DNA of 64,000 nucleotides from Ostreococcus lucimarinus CCE9901. Taxonomy: Eukaryota > Chlorophyta > Mamiellophyceae > Mamiellales > Bathycoccaceae. This document shows, piece by piece, positions 17,895-25,923 of this stretch (the first letter of the stretch is position 1; every line of letters begins with the position of its first letter). Below the pieces are notes generated by a model. The model had not been told where the DNA came from and ran no database searches. It was given only the letters and a program-made list of their open reading frames with translations. A program made the position numbers and the translations under genes. The stretch spans positions 302,174 to 366,173 of the forward strand of contig NC_009371.1 in assembly GCF_000092065.1 (NCBI RefSeq), in the 5' to 3' direction.

Positions 17895-19607
17895 CTATTT
17901 CCTGCCGTGCTCGAAGGTGAAGCGCTCGCCGACGCCGCCCGAGACCTCTCGCGCGTTCATCGCGTCCACGCTGCTCATATCCGGGATGCTCGATAGACGT
18001 TTTGCTTTTGGCTCTTGGAGGGACTTCCGATGGTTTTCCGCAGCGACTGACTTCGTGGACAAAGGGAAGAAAAACGGATGCGCCAATGCCTGCTCCGGGG
18101 TGATGCGCTTACTGGCGTCGAGGGTGACCATTCGAGAAATCAGCGCAAGTAAGACTTCGTGCTCTTCATCGAATCTACCGTCTTCTCTCGACATCCCCGC
18201 CGCGGCGTGCATCTTTTCCCTATGCTCTACGGATTCCATAGGATCATCGACATCGTCCATCGCGGCTTGTGCTTGCGCCGACACCGAACCGCGCTTGGCG
18301 AGTTCGTCATACAAAACCTTGGCCAGCGGTCGCGAACCGGGCGCGGGGACAGAGGAGTCGGATTTCTGCGCCGCGCGCAGCGCCTCTGGTGAAGGTTCTA
18401 TACCACCATCCTCGTCAAAATATCTCGCCCGGTACTCGGTAGGAATCCTGTCGAACATCGATCGCGGTACTCGCCCTAAAGTCGCCTCGATTCGACACAA
18501 TTGATCGTGCTCGCTCCAACCCGTAAAGAGCGGCTTGCCGGTGCGAAGTTCGTACATCATGCACCCGGCGCTCCACATATCGATCGCAGGACCGTACTGC
18601 ATTCCTAGCATAACTTCTGGTGCGCGATAAAATCTTGACTGCACGTATGAAAACTGTTGCTTGCCACACTTGCACGCGCTACCGAAATCGATGAGCTTCA
18701 CCGCGCTTCGCTCTGGGTGACAGAGCAACACGTTTTCAGGCTTGATGTCGCAGTGAATGATGCCGAGCGATTTCGTGTACTCTAGCGCGCGCATGATTTG
18801 AATCGCAAACTTTCGCACGAGCTTGATCGAAACTCCGCTGAGGTTGGTGACGCGAAGCAAGTCGTACAGGGAGTGTGACATGATTTCAAACACCAAGCAC
18901 TGGTAGCCCCCGCCGAGTTTTTCCGTCTGGTGCATAAAGACGTCCAGCAAGCGCACACACGCGTCTTTTCCCGGCAAATTCATCGCGTGAACGTCTTCGA
19001 GTGACATTTCCAGCTTTTCGTCCACTGATTCTCCGCCAGTCTCTCGCAAAAACGCAATCTCCTGAGCCACCGCGGCGTCGGCGCGCTGCGAACGTTCGAT
19101 CACCTTGATGGCTACGTGTTTGTCCTCCGCCAAATCGTACGCCAAGACGACTTTCCCGAACGACCCGCGTCCTAAAACTTTATCTAATAAGTACCTATCG
19201 TGCACCACCTCTCTCGAATTCCCCGCCGGTCGCTTCGTCGGCGACACCCACGGCTCGGTGGCTGAAGTCTCGCTCACGCGCACGCCCTCGCGCGACGGAC
19301 TCGACGGCGGCGATACCTCGTGACTCAACCGTCTTCGCGCCTCTAACGCATCGTAGTAGTTGCTATTGATCGACATATAAGTCGTCGTGAGCCCAACCGT
19401 GAGCGCTCGCGCTGGATTCACGTTTTGCGTAAACGTCTCTCCCGAAAGCAATCGCGCCTCGCCGCCCCCCTTCCCCTCGTCCCGTCGCGTCGTCGTCTCC
19501 CGCGCCGTCGTCGACCGCTCGCCCGTCGCAAAACTCACGCTCGCCCTTCCCTCGAGATCCATCGCCTCCGCCGCGCGCTCGACGCTCGCATCGGTGAACC
19601 GCGTCAT
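17895..19607 (-). CDS. DYRK-family protein kinase
   Basis: 570 residues from the first ATG (MTRFTDASVERAAEAMDLEG). All kinase motifs are present: glycine loop GRGSFGKVV, VAIKVIE lysine, HCDIKPENVLL catalytic loop, DFGSAC, and the activation loop YVQSRFYRAPEVMLG. Together with the CDIKPEN form, the loop identifies DYRK kinases, which autophosphorylate the second Tyr of YxY-type loops; here the loop reads FSYVQSRFY. An acidic insert after the P-loop domain and an HDQLCRIEATLG segment follow. DYRKs control growth and, in algae, storage metabolism. The open frame continues upstream to 19850 without an ATG, so an upstream exon is possible. Confidence 0.9.
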   Translation of the reverse strand: MTRFTDASVERAAEAMDLEGRASVSFATGERSTTARETTTRRDEGKGGGEARLLSGETFTQNVNPARALTVGLTTTYMSINSNYYDALEARRRLSHEVSPPSSPSREGVRVSETSATEPWVSPTKRPAGNSREVVHDRYLLDKVLGRGSFGKVVLAYDLAEDKHVAIKVIERSQRADAAVAQEIAFLRETGGESVDEKLEMSLEDVHAMNLPGKDACVRLLDVFMHQTEKLGGGYQCLVFEIMSHSLYDLLRVTNLSGVSIKLVRKFAIQIMRALEYTKSLGIIHCDIKPENVLLCHPERSAVKLIDFGSACKCGKQQFSYVQSRFYRAPEVMLGMQYGPAIDMWSAGCMMYELRTGKPLFTGWSEHDQLCRIEATLGRVPRSMFDRIPTEYRARYFDEDGGIEPSPEALRAAQKSDSSVPAPGSRPLAKVLYDELAKRGSVSAQAQAAMDDVDDPMESVEHREKMHAAAGMSREDGRFDEEHEVLLALISRMVTLDASKRITPEQALAHPFFFPLSTKSVAAENHRKSLQEPKAKRLSSIPDMSSVDAMNAREVSGGVGERFTFEHGRK

Positions 19608-20110
19608 GCGGAACGTCTCGACAATCAACGACTGAATGCTCGCGAATGTGCGCTCGAATGCCCCCTCGTCGTTCGCGTCGTCGCGACTCCCGCCGCGTTT
19701 TCGCGCGCGCGCGCCTCCTCGCGCCGTCGCTCGCGCGCTCCCGCGCGCCGATCCGACGACGCGCGTCGACGCGCGCGGCGCGCTCTCGCGTCCGCGCGAC
19801 GCGGGACGCCGACGTGGCGTGCGACCGACCGCGCGCGCGATGAAGATCACGTAGAAAGCGTGCGGTTTTGTTAGAAATCTGAAGAGTAAAGTATGAAGTA
19901 TAGCTTCCCCTAGTTAACCTACAGGGACTCATTGACGAGTTAACACTCATGAATCAACTAATCAATCATACTAGCTCGCAGGTTTCGCCGATGTGAAGTT
20001 TTATGATTCACGAAAAAGTCGGACAAAAGATTCGTTCCCGCGCATTTTCGCGACTCGAGGGGTGACTAAGGCTGGCTATCGGCTATCGGCTATCGGCTAT
20101 CGGCTATCGG
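19608..20110. other. intergenic region with heptamer array
   Basis: 5' flank of the DYRK gene and 3' flank of the F-box/HELCH gene. It is AT-richer than the surroundings at 19860-20040. It contains the GGCTATC array described separately. No tRNA-like fold or further gene was seen. Confidence 0.5.
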
Positions 20111-20115
20111 CTATT
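20074..20115 (+). repeat. 6 x 7-bp tandem repeat (GGCTATC)
   Basis: Five perfect GGCTATC units are followed by one GGCTATT unit, and a partial GGCTGTGGCTA follows. The last unit overlaps the stop codon of the leftward gene ending at 20111, so the array forms the start of its 3' UTR and supplies the TAG. Confidence 0.9.
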
Positions 20116-21721
20116 GGCTGTGGCTACGGGCCGCGGCCCACATCGTGAACACCTCGCTCGGTTCGCCGAAATCTTTGGAGACGAACCCGGAGACGGCGGT
20201 CGGGGAGACGGAACCGCAAAACAGCAGGCGACCGCCGGGCCAGGGGTTGCCGGCGTACCGGCCGCGTAAGACCACGCGGGGAGGGCAGACGGGGACGGAA
20301 CCGTCGCGCGCGTCGGAATCGTCGATGACGTAGACGATGCCCTTGAGTTCAGCCTTGCCCAAGCCGTCTTCGAGGTGCGCGGTGATGGTTCGCGAAGAAC
20401 GCGCGTCGACGTCGTCGTCGTCGGACGCGCGCGCGACGGCGTGCCAACCGCCCCGGTGAGCGCGGTCTCGAGTCGACACGAGGGGCTGGTAGTCGGGAGG
20501 AATCAAGAGCTTGAGCTTGAAGACGACGGCGTCCTTCGGGTCGTACCTCGGGTCGGTTGGGTGAAGCGTGTTCGCGTAGAGACGTGGAACGTCGAACGCG
20601 TATCGAAATCCCCGGTAATTCCCATCCATCGCGTTCGCCGTCGTCGGCGCGTCTGAAACGAGCGCGCGACGCTCGAGATCGCCCGTCGGACGGCCGCCGT
20701 GCGGATACGGACCGCCGCCGATGCGAGTGGGAGGGCATAAGTGGAACCCGTCGCTCGTAAACATCGCCGATAAAAGCGGGATCACGTGACACAGCTCGTG
20801 CGCCATTCCATAACTGTTCGATGCCCACATCGCCGTGCGCGCGAGAGTCCAGTCCTGCGATGGACTTCCACTGCCGATCTTCATTAAATTTCCCACGACC
20901 TTCTCATTCTTCTTCCTCTTCAGTGATATTTGAGCCTCCATAGCGCGCGTAGAGTACGCCGACAGAACTTCGCACATCGCCGGAACGAGCCCTTTAAACC
21001 GAGCTTCAATCGCACTCAACATGTCTTCGCGCGTTCCGTTTTTCCATAACCGACGCAGGCCAGGGTCTTTCACCAACAGTTCTCGAATCAATAGCGGAAT
21101 TATCGGCTTCGCTCGGTCGTCGAAAACCGCGTCGTAGTCGTCCGACGGCCTCGTTCCGCGGGCTCCGGATTCCGAATCGCCGTCGGGATCGTCATAATCG
21201 CAGTGCGTCGGCGCCCAAGGCAGCGGTGGTACGGTCAACGCCTCGACCAAGCCCGCAAAGTTTTCGCGCTCGCTTTCGCGCGCCCGATCGAAATCGACCC
21301 CCCTCTCCCGCTCCGCCCGCTCGCTCTCGCGCTCCGGCTCGCGCGTTCTCGTCAGACACGCGACTTTCAACGCGTACTCGTACGCGCGCGCGTCGTCCCC
21401 GAGCTCTCGAAACGACGCTCCGACGTCGTCGGCTCGCGCCGTCGCCGCCGCCGTCGTCGCGCACGTCTTCAGGAACACCCCTCGCATCGTCCGTCGCGTC
21501 GACGTCGTCCCGTCCGCGCGTCCCGGATGCCTCGCCAGCGCGCCTCGGCACGCGCGCGCCATCCTTCGCTCGTAGTGCGCGTCGTCGTCCGTCGCCGCGT
21601 CCGCGTACGCGCCGCATCGCGAGAACGCCGCGATCGTTCGCGCGTCCATCCACGGCAGGACGCAGTCCGCGAACACGCGCGTCGGGACGACGTCCTCGAG
21701 CGTCGTCGCGTCGCCCGTCAT
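20111..21721 (-). CDS. F-box-like protein with HELCH motif, function unknown
   Basis: 536 residues. The first 50 (VVPTRVFADCVLPWMDARTI AAFSRC) look like a degenerate F-box. A variable Arg/Glu-rich linker follows. The central region has a helical bundle (PIIPLLIRELLVKDP, LVPAMCEVLSAYSTRAMEAQ) and the segment SYGMAHELCHVIPLL, which contains an HExxH pattern as in zinc metalloproteases. The C-terminal part is beta-rich (VVFKLKLLIPPDYQPL ... GRLLFCGSVSPTAVSGFVSK). I do not recognise the family; the zincin idea rests on five residues. It starts 58 nt from the divergent C-S lyase gene. Confidence 0.75.
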   Translation of the reverse strand: MTGDATTLEDVVPTRVFADCVLPWMDARTIAAFSRCGAYADAATDDDAHYERRMARACRGALARHPGRADGTTSTRRTMRGVFLKTCATTAAATARADDVGASFRELGDDARAYEYALKVACLTRTREPERESERAERERGVDFDRARESERENFAGLVEALTVPPLPWAPTHCDYDDPDGDSESGARGTRPSDDYDAVFDDRAKPIIPLLIRELLVKDPGLRRLWKNGTREDMLSAIEARFKGLVPAMCEVLSAYSTRAMEAQISLKRKKNEKVVGNLMKIGSGSPSQDWTLARTAMWASNSYGMAHELCHVIPLLSAMFTSDGFHLCPPTRIGGGPYPHGGRPTGDLERRALVSDAPTTANAMDGNYRGFRYAFDVPRLYANTLHPTDPRYDPKDAVVFKLKLLIPPDYQPLVSTRDRAHRGGWHAVARASDDDDVDARSSRTITAHLEDGLGKAELKGIVYVIDDSDARDGSVPVCPPRVVLRGRYAGNPWPGGRLLFCGSVSPTAVSGFVSKDFGEPSEVFTMWAAARSHSQ

Positions 21722-21779
21722 CGCGCGTCATCGAGTGGCGCCGCATCGCGAGGCGTCTGCGCGCGGCATCGCGCGACGC

Positions 21780-23027
21780 ATGGCGCCGCGCGCCGCGAGC
21801 GACGCGCCGGCGCTGCCGTGCGCCGCGCGCGACGCGCGGTCGTCGCGAAGGCGGACGATGTCGCGAAAGTGGGACCGATTCGCGTCGCGCGGCGACCCGA
21901 CGCCGCTGTGGGTGGCGGACATGGATTTCAGCGCCCCGCGCGCGGTCGTCGACGCGGTGACGGCGATCGCGCGCGCGGGGCACTACGGGTACGCCGATCC
22001 GGACGATGCGGTGACGGAGGCGGCGACGGCGCGGTTTCGGGAGCGGCACGGCGTCGCGGACGCGAACGCGAACGCCCTGCGATGGCTTCCGGGACTGAAT
22101 CCGGGACTCAATCACGCCGTGCGCGCGGCGCGTCGCGCGCGGGGGGGACGAGCGGTCGTCACGGCGGTGTGCACGCCGATTTATCCACCGTTTTTGCACG
22201 CGTCGAGGAACGACGAAAGCGCGAGAGTCGAGGTGGCGCTGAGGCGAGCGATCGAAGACGGACGCGCGCGGTACTCGATCGATTGGGAAGCGCTCGAAAC
22301 CGCGCTGGCGAGAGAAGACGTCGGGTTGCTGCTGTGGTGCAATCCGCACAACCCGGTGGGACGGGTGTGGACGAGGGACGAGATGGTTCGCGTCGCGAGG
22401 CTGTGCGTAAAGCACGACGTCGTTTTGTGCTCGGATGAAGTGTGGCGGGAGTTGATTTTGGACGAAAAGGCGACGCCATTTTGCGGCGCGGGCTCGATTT
22501 TGGACGAAGTCGACGGTTTGCGCGAGCGATTGATCATCATGACGTCGCCTTCGAAGACGTACAACGTCGCGGGGTGCGACGTCGCGATGGCGTACATCGC
22601 CGATAAAGCTCTGCGGCTGCACTTCGCGCGCGCTGGCTCGGATAAAGCCGAAATCACGCCTTTTGGCTACGCCGCGACGCTGGCGGCTTACACAGATCCC
22701 TCGTGCGAAGAGTGGCGGCAGCGCCTTTTGACGTACTTGCGAGCGAATCGCGACCACATCGACGCCGCGCTCTCAGACGACGCCAACGCGCGTGAGCTCA
22801 TGACTTGGACAGTACCTGACGCGTCGTATTTGATGTGGCTCAACTGTGAAAAACTCGTCGATCGCGTCGAGCGATCGCCGTTCGAGCATTTCATCGAACA
22901 CGGCGTGGCGTTGAGCGACGGCGCTCCGTTCTCGGCGCCGCTCAGCGCGCGCATCAACTTCGCCACGAGGCGCGATATCTTAGATCAAGGTCTCGACAGC
23001 ATCGTGACCGCACTCGAGCGGGCGTAA
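21780..23027 (+). CDS. MalY/PatB-type cystathionine beta-lyase (C-S lyase)
   Basis: 415 residues, PLP fold type I, aminotransferase class I/II. The signature start KWDRFASRGDPTPLWVADMDF is that of MalY/PatB enzymes. NPHNPVGRVWTRDEM binds the cofactor face, CSDEVW holds the PLP ring Asp, and SPSKTYNVAG carries the Schiff-base Lys. ARINFA supplies the substrate carboxylate Arg. The enzymes cleave cystathionine or related C-S compounds to a thiol, pyruvate and ammonia. A shorter start at 21858 (MSRKWDRF) would remove the presequence-like extension. Confidence 0.88.
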   Translation: MAPRAASDAPALPCAARDARSSRRRTMSRKWDRFASRGDPTPLWVADMDFSAPRAVVDAVTAIARAGHYGYADPDDAVTEAATARFRERHGVADANANALRWLPGLNPGLNHAVRAARRARGGRAVVTAVCTPIYPPFLHASRNDESARVEVALRRAIEDGRARYSIDWEALETALAREDVGLLLWCNPHNPVGRVWTRDEMVRVARLCVKHDVVLCSDEVWRELILDEKATPFCGAGSILDEVDGLRERLIIMTSPSKTYNVAGCDVAMAYIADKALRLHFARAGSDKAEITPFGYAATLAAYTDPSCEEWRQRLLTYLRANRDHIDAALSDDANARELMTWTVPDASYLMWLNCEKLVDRVERSPFEHFIEHGVALSDGAPFSAPLSARINFATRRDILDQGLDSIVTALERA

Positions 23028-23088
23028 TATCGAACTGAATCGAATTGAATTGTAACTTACATGCATTGATACCTTCCTATACAGGCGA

Positions 23089-23835
23089 CTACGACTTTTG
23101 CGGTTCTCGCAAAGTATTCGGTTGCGCCCTGGGCGCGATTCGTCCCTTACTCGCCTTCTTCGACGCCTCCGCGCGTATGCGCTCTAATTTCTGCCTCGGT
23201 GTCTCCGGTGCCTTGGTCAAAGGCGACGATTTTGGATTTTCTTTCGTGTACCGCACCACACGCTCGTCCTCCTTTCCGCCGAGCGTGATAATTTTTTCCT
23301 TTTCATACGTCAATTTCTTCTTCCCATACCTCTCCCTTTGCATCTTATCCGCGTACGGTCTCGGCAACCCGCTCCTCGTCATCCACTTATAATTCTTCCC
23401 GAGCGCCTCCATCCGTCGTTTCGCCGCCGCCGTCTGATGAAACGTATTCCACGCGTAAAACGCCAAGCCCGCCGCGCCGACGAGCAACAGCACCACCAGC
23501 AGCACCCTTCGCAATCGATCGCGTTTCATCTTCGCCCTGCGGCTTCGAAACCACGCGTTCACCGCTTGTTCCGTCGTACCGATCTGTTTCGCCAGCCTCC
23601 GTCGCGTCGCCGCGTCGGGTCGTCGTTCGAGTTCGAAGACGCCGCGCAGAATCTCCGCGCCGGCGTCGCTCACCCCCGTTTGCCGCGCCTTCGCCTCATC
23701 CAGCGCGCGCGCCATCGTTCGTCGCCGAAGCGTCGACGCGCTCGAGGACGACACCGTCGACGCGCCGGTCTCGCTCGACGTCGCGCTCGAGCGAGCGACG
23801 CGCGCGTCGTCACCGAAACTCTCCCGTCGCGACAT
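23089..23835 (-). CDS. homeodomain protein with an adjacent transmembrane segment
   Basis: 248 residues. Residues about 60-110 form a homeodomain (ILRGVFELERRPDAATRRRL, QIGTTEQAVNAWFRSRRAKM) with the helix-3 WFxxRR core. At position 51, nearly always Asn, it has Ser. It is followed at once by a hydrophobic helix (VLLVVLLLVGAAGLAFYAW), then a basic, Lys-rich tail (KLTYEKEKIITLGGKEDERV). The order suggests either a membrane-tethered DNA-binding protein or a former homeodomain now used in a membrane protein. It shares a 308-nt divergent promoter region (23836-24143) with the secreted-protein gene. Confidence 0.75.
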   Translation of the reverse strand: MSRRESFGDDARVARSSATSSETGASTVSSSSASTLRRRTMARALDEAKARQTGVSDAGAEILRGVFELERRPDAATRRRLAKQIGTTEQAVNAWFRSRRAKMKRDRLRRVLLVVLLLVGAAGLAFYAWNTFHQTAAAKRRMEALGKNYKWMTRSGLPRPYADKMQRERYGKKKLTYEKEKIITLGGKEDERVVRYTKENPKSSPLTKAPETPRQKLERIRAEASKKASKGRIAPRAQPNTLREPQKS

Positions 23836-24143
23836 CGCGGTCGCGCGCGCGATCGCTCGCTCGCTCGCGCGCGCGCGCGAGTCGCTCGAACGACGCGTCG
23901 CGCGTCTCCGTCGCTCGTCGCGCGCCGATCGCGATCGCGCGCGTCCCGGGCGACGACGTGTGGCGTCGCGTCGCGCGCGGCCGCGCGTCCATCTTCGCCG
24001 CCCGCCGCACTGCGCGTCGCGCGAAAGCGCTCGATCGCGACGCGCGCGCGCGGAATCGCGAGACGAACGCCTCGCGCGCCCGCTCGACGCCGCGATCGAT
24101 CGCGTCGACCGTCGCGACGCGCGAGAGCGACGGAATCGTGACG

Positions 24144-24986
24144 ATGCGCGCCGACGCCTCGATCGCGGCGTCGCGACGATTCTTCGTCGTCGCGTTCGCG
24201 CTCGCGTGCGCGCTCGCGGGCGTCGCGCGCGCGCGCGCGTACGGCTACGATCCGTGCGCGTCGTCCGGCGAGCGCGGGATCGAGATCGCGGGCGCGGTGA
24301 CGATCGGGTTGGCGTTTTGGCCCGGCGGCGCGCTCGAGCGCTGGGACGGGTATCACCCGTGCGCGCAGAGGGCGCAGCTCGCGGCGCTGGGCGTCGGAAC
24401 GACGTCGTTCGTGATAAACAGCGCGGAGCTGACGGCGCTGCGAGGCACGCGGGCGGACGAGGATGGGCTGTACGCGACGAACGCGAGCGCGACGATGATG
24501 TCCGTCGTCGCGTACACGGCGACGCGGGTGAGCGCGCCGAGAGCGGTGCGGTTGGAGGCGGCGGAGCCGACGAACGCGAACGGACGAAGCGGTCGGGTGA
24601 ACGCGCTGACGCTGTTAGTGACATTAGACGGTGGGGACGTGAAGTATTTGCGTTGGCACGACGGCGGGTGCGGAGCGTGCGGCGGCGTCGGGGACGCGCG
24701 GTGCTTGTCCGTGGGCGACGGCGACGTCGCGTGCTCGGCGTCGTTGGCGGGATGCGATGGCACGTGCTCGGGCTCGGCGTGCGACGTGGATTTAGCCACC
24801 GCAGATGCGTTGCGGTGTCAGCTCACGGTGACGGTGGCGACGAGCGGGACGGATAAAAACGACGAAGTCTTCGTCTTGGGTAGCCAGCTCGAGCGGCTTT
24901 CAATGTACGCGAGCTCGGGGGCGTACGCGAGCGCCTCGGCGCAGTCCACGGCGGCGGTGACGGGAGTGACGGGATTCCTCGGTTGA
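24144..24986 (+). CDS. secreted Cys-rich protein (Expp1-like)
   Basis: 280 residues with a clear signal peptide (FFVVAFALACALAGVARARA). The mature part begins YGYDPCASSGERG and continues with about ten cysteines, including HDGGCGACGG and GCDGTCSGSACDV, suggesting an extracellular, disulfide-rich domain. The YDPC start and the KYLRW-x-DGCxxC segment remind me of the plant secreted Expp1-like family, whose function is unknown; that link is tentative. A weakly hydrophobic C-terminus (AVTGVTGFLG) might be an anchor signal but is short. Confidence 0.7.
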   Translation: MRADASIAASRRFFVVAFALACALAGVARARAYGYDPCASSGERGIEIAGAVTIGLAFWPGGALERWDGYHPCAQRAQLAALGVGTTSFVINSAELTALRGTRADEDGLYATNASATMMSVVAYTATRVSAPRAVRLEAAEPTNANGRSGRVNALTLLVTLDGGDVKYLRWHDGGCGACGGVGDARCLSVGDGDVACSASLAGCDGTCSGSACDVDLATADALRCQLTVTVATSGTDKNDEVFVLGSQLERLSMYASSGAYASASAQSTAAVTGVTGFLG

Positions 24987-25047
24987 GCGTTTTGAGCGTT
25001 TGTTCGCGAAAATCTAACGCGTCTTGTTACACGGTTTGTTCTTTCTT

Positions 25048-25756
25048 CTATAACGACAGGTCGCCGGCGAGAATGTCGGCCAGTTTTTCCAAACGCTCCT
25101 CCTCCTTTAACGCCAACGCGTCGTCGTACAACGCGGCTATGCGCGCCTGCACCACGCCCTCGCCCATCGCGCTCGGCGACTCGGCCGCGTCGTCGCCGAG
25201 CAGCCCGTTTGCCACCGCCAGCGCCTCGACGTCCTCGCGCGTCCTCGTCGTCGTCGTCGCCCGCATCTCTCTCCCCAAATCACTCTCTTCCCCTAAACTC
25301 TTCAGTTCCAACACGTCCCACATCGTCGCTTCCAACGCCGCTATCGTCCTTCGAACGCCGTGCGCGTCCTCGTCCTTCGCCGCGTCCCTCGTCAGCGCCT
25401 CGTCCGCCGCCGCGTCGTCCAACCGCACCTCCACCACCTCAAACATCCGATCCAGCGCCCACGCCCGCACGTCTTCGGGCACGCCCGTCTCGCGCGCCTC
25501 GCTCACGTCGTACGCCACGATCCGCGCGTCGACGCCCTCGAACGCTTCCGTCGCGTCCTCGTCGTCTCGCGCGTCCCGCTCGAGCGCGTCCCGCCCGCGC
25601 GCGAACTCCTCCGCGCTCCCGCACGCCAGCACCACCGCGCGCGCGCGTCCACGACGCGCGCGCGACGCACTCTCGCGTTTCTCGCCCGCCGTCGCGTCGT
25701 CGACGACGCGCGCGCGCACGTCGGCGACGTAATACTTCGTGTCCAGCGTCCAGCGT

Positions 25757-25790
<34 letters not shown>

Positions 25791-25923
25791 GCGCGCCGAG
25801 CGTCGCGCGCACGGCGTCGACGTACGCCATCGCGCGCGCGCCGTACACGTCGCACGCGTTGGCGCGCATGCTCGCGCGCGACGCGTCGGCGCGCGTCGCT
25901 GTGCCGCACTGCGGGACGCGCAT
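25048..25923 (-). CDS. alpha/gamma-adaptin-binding protein p34-like (AAGAB/Irc6)
   Basis: 291 residues. The segments WTLDTKYYVADVRARV, GVDARIVAYDVSEA and AWALDRMFEVVEVRLDD follow the order of the Rossmann-like small-GTPase-like domain of p34/Irc6 proteins, which assist clathrin adaptor assembly. The C-terminus (LYDDALALKEEERLEKLADI) matches the helical end of that family. The usual GxxxxGK loop is not recognisable and a run of 10-11 Asp (GAC repeat, 25753-25790) interrupts the N-terminal part. Its start codon overlaps that of the divergent SelO gene in the tetramer CATG. Confidence 0.72.

Noticed and set aside
14448-23027. Two cysteine-related PLP enzymes as a sulfur gene cluster
   Set aside because: They are more than 6 kb apart, with six unrelated genes between them; no sign of co-regulation.
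25753-25790. GTC/GAC trinucleotide run as a functional repeat or array
   Set aside because: It encodes Asp in the p34-like protein and similar Asp runs occur in several genes here; it is ordinary for this genome.
25739-25921. Extension of SelO upstream of 25922
   Set aside because: The extra residues are a Ser run created by the GAC repeat of the opposite gene. Length agreement with SelO favours 25922.
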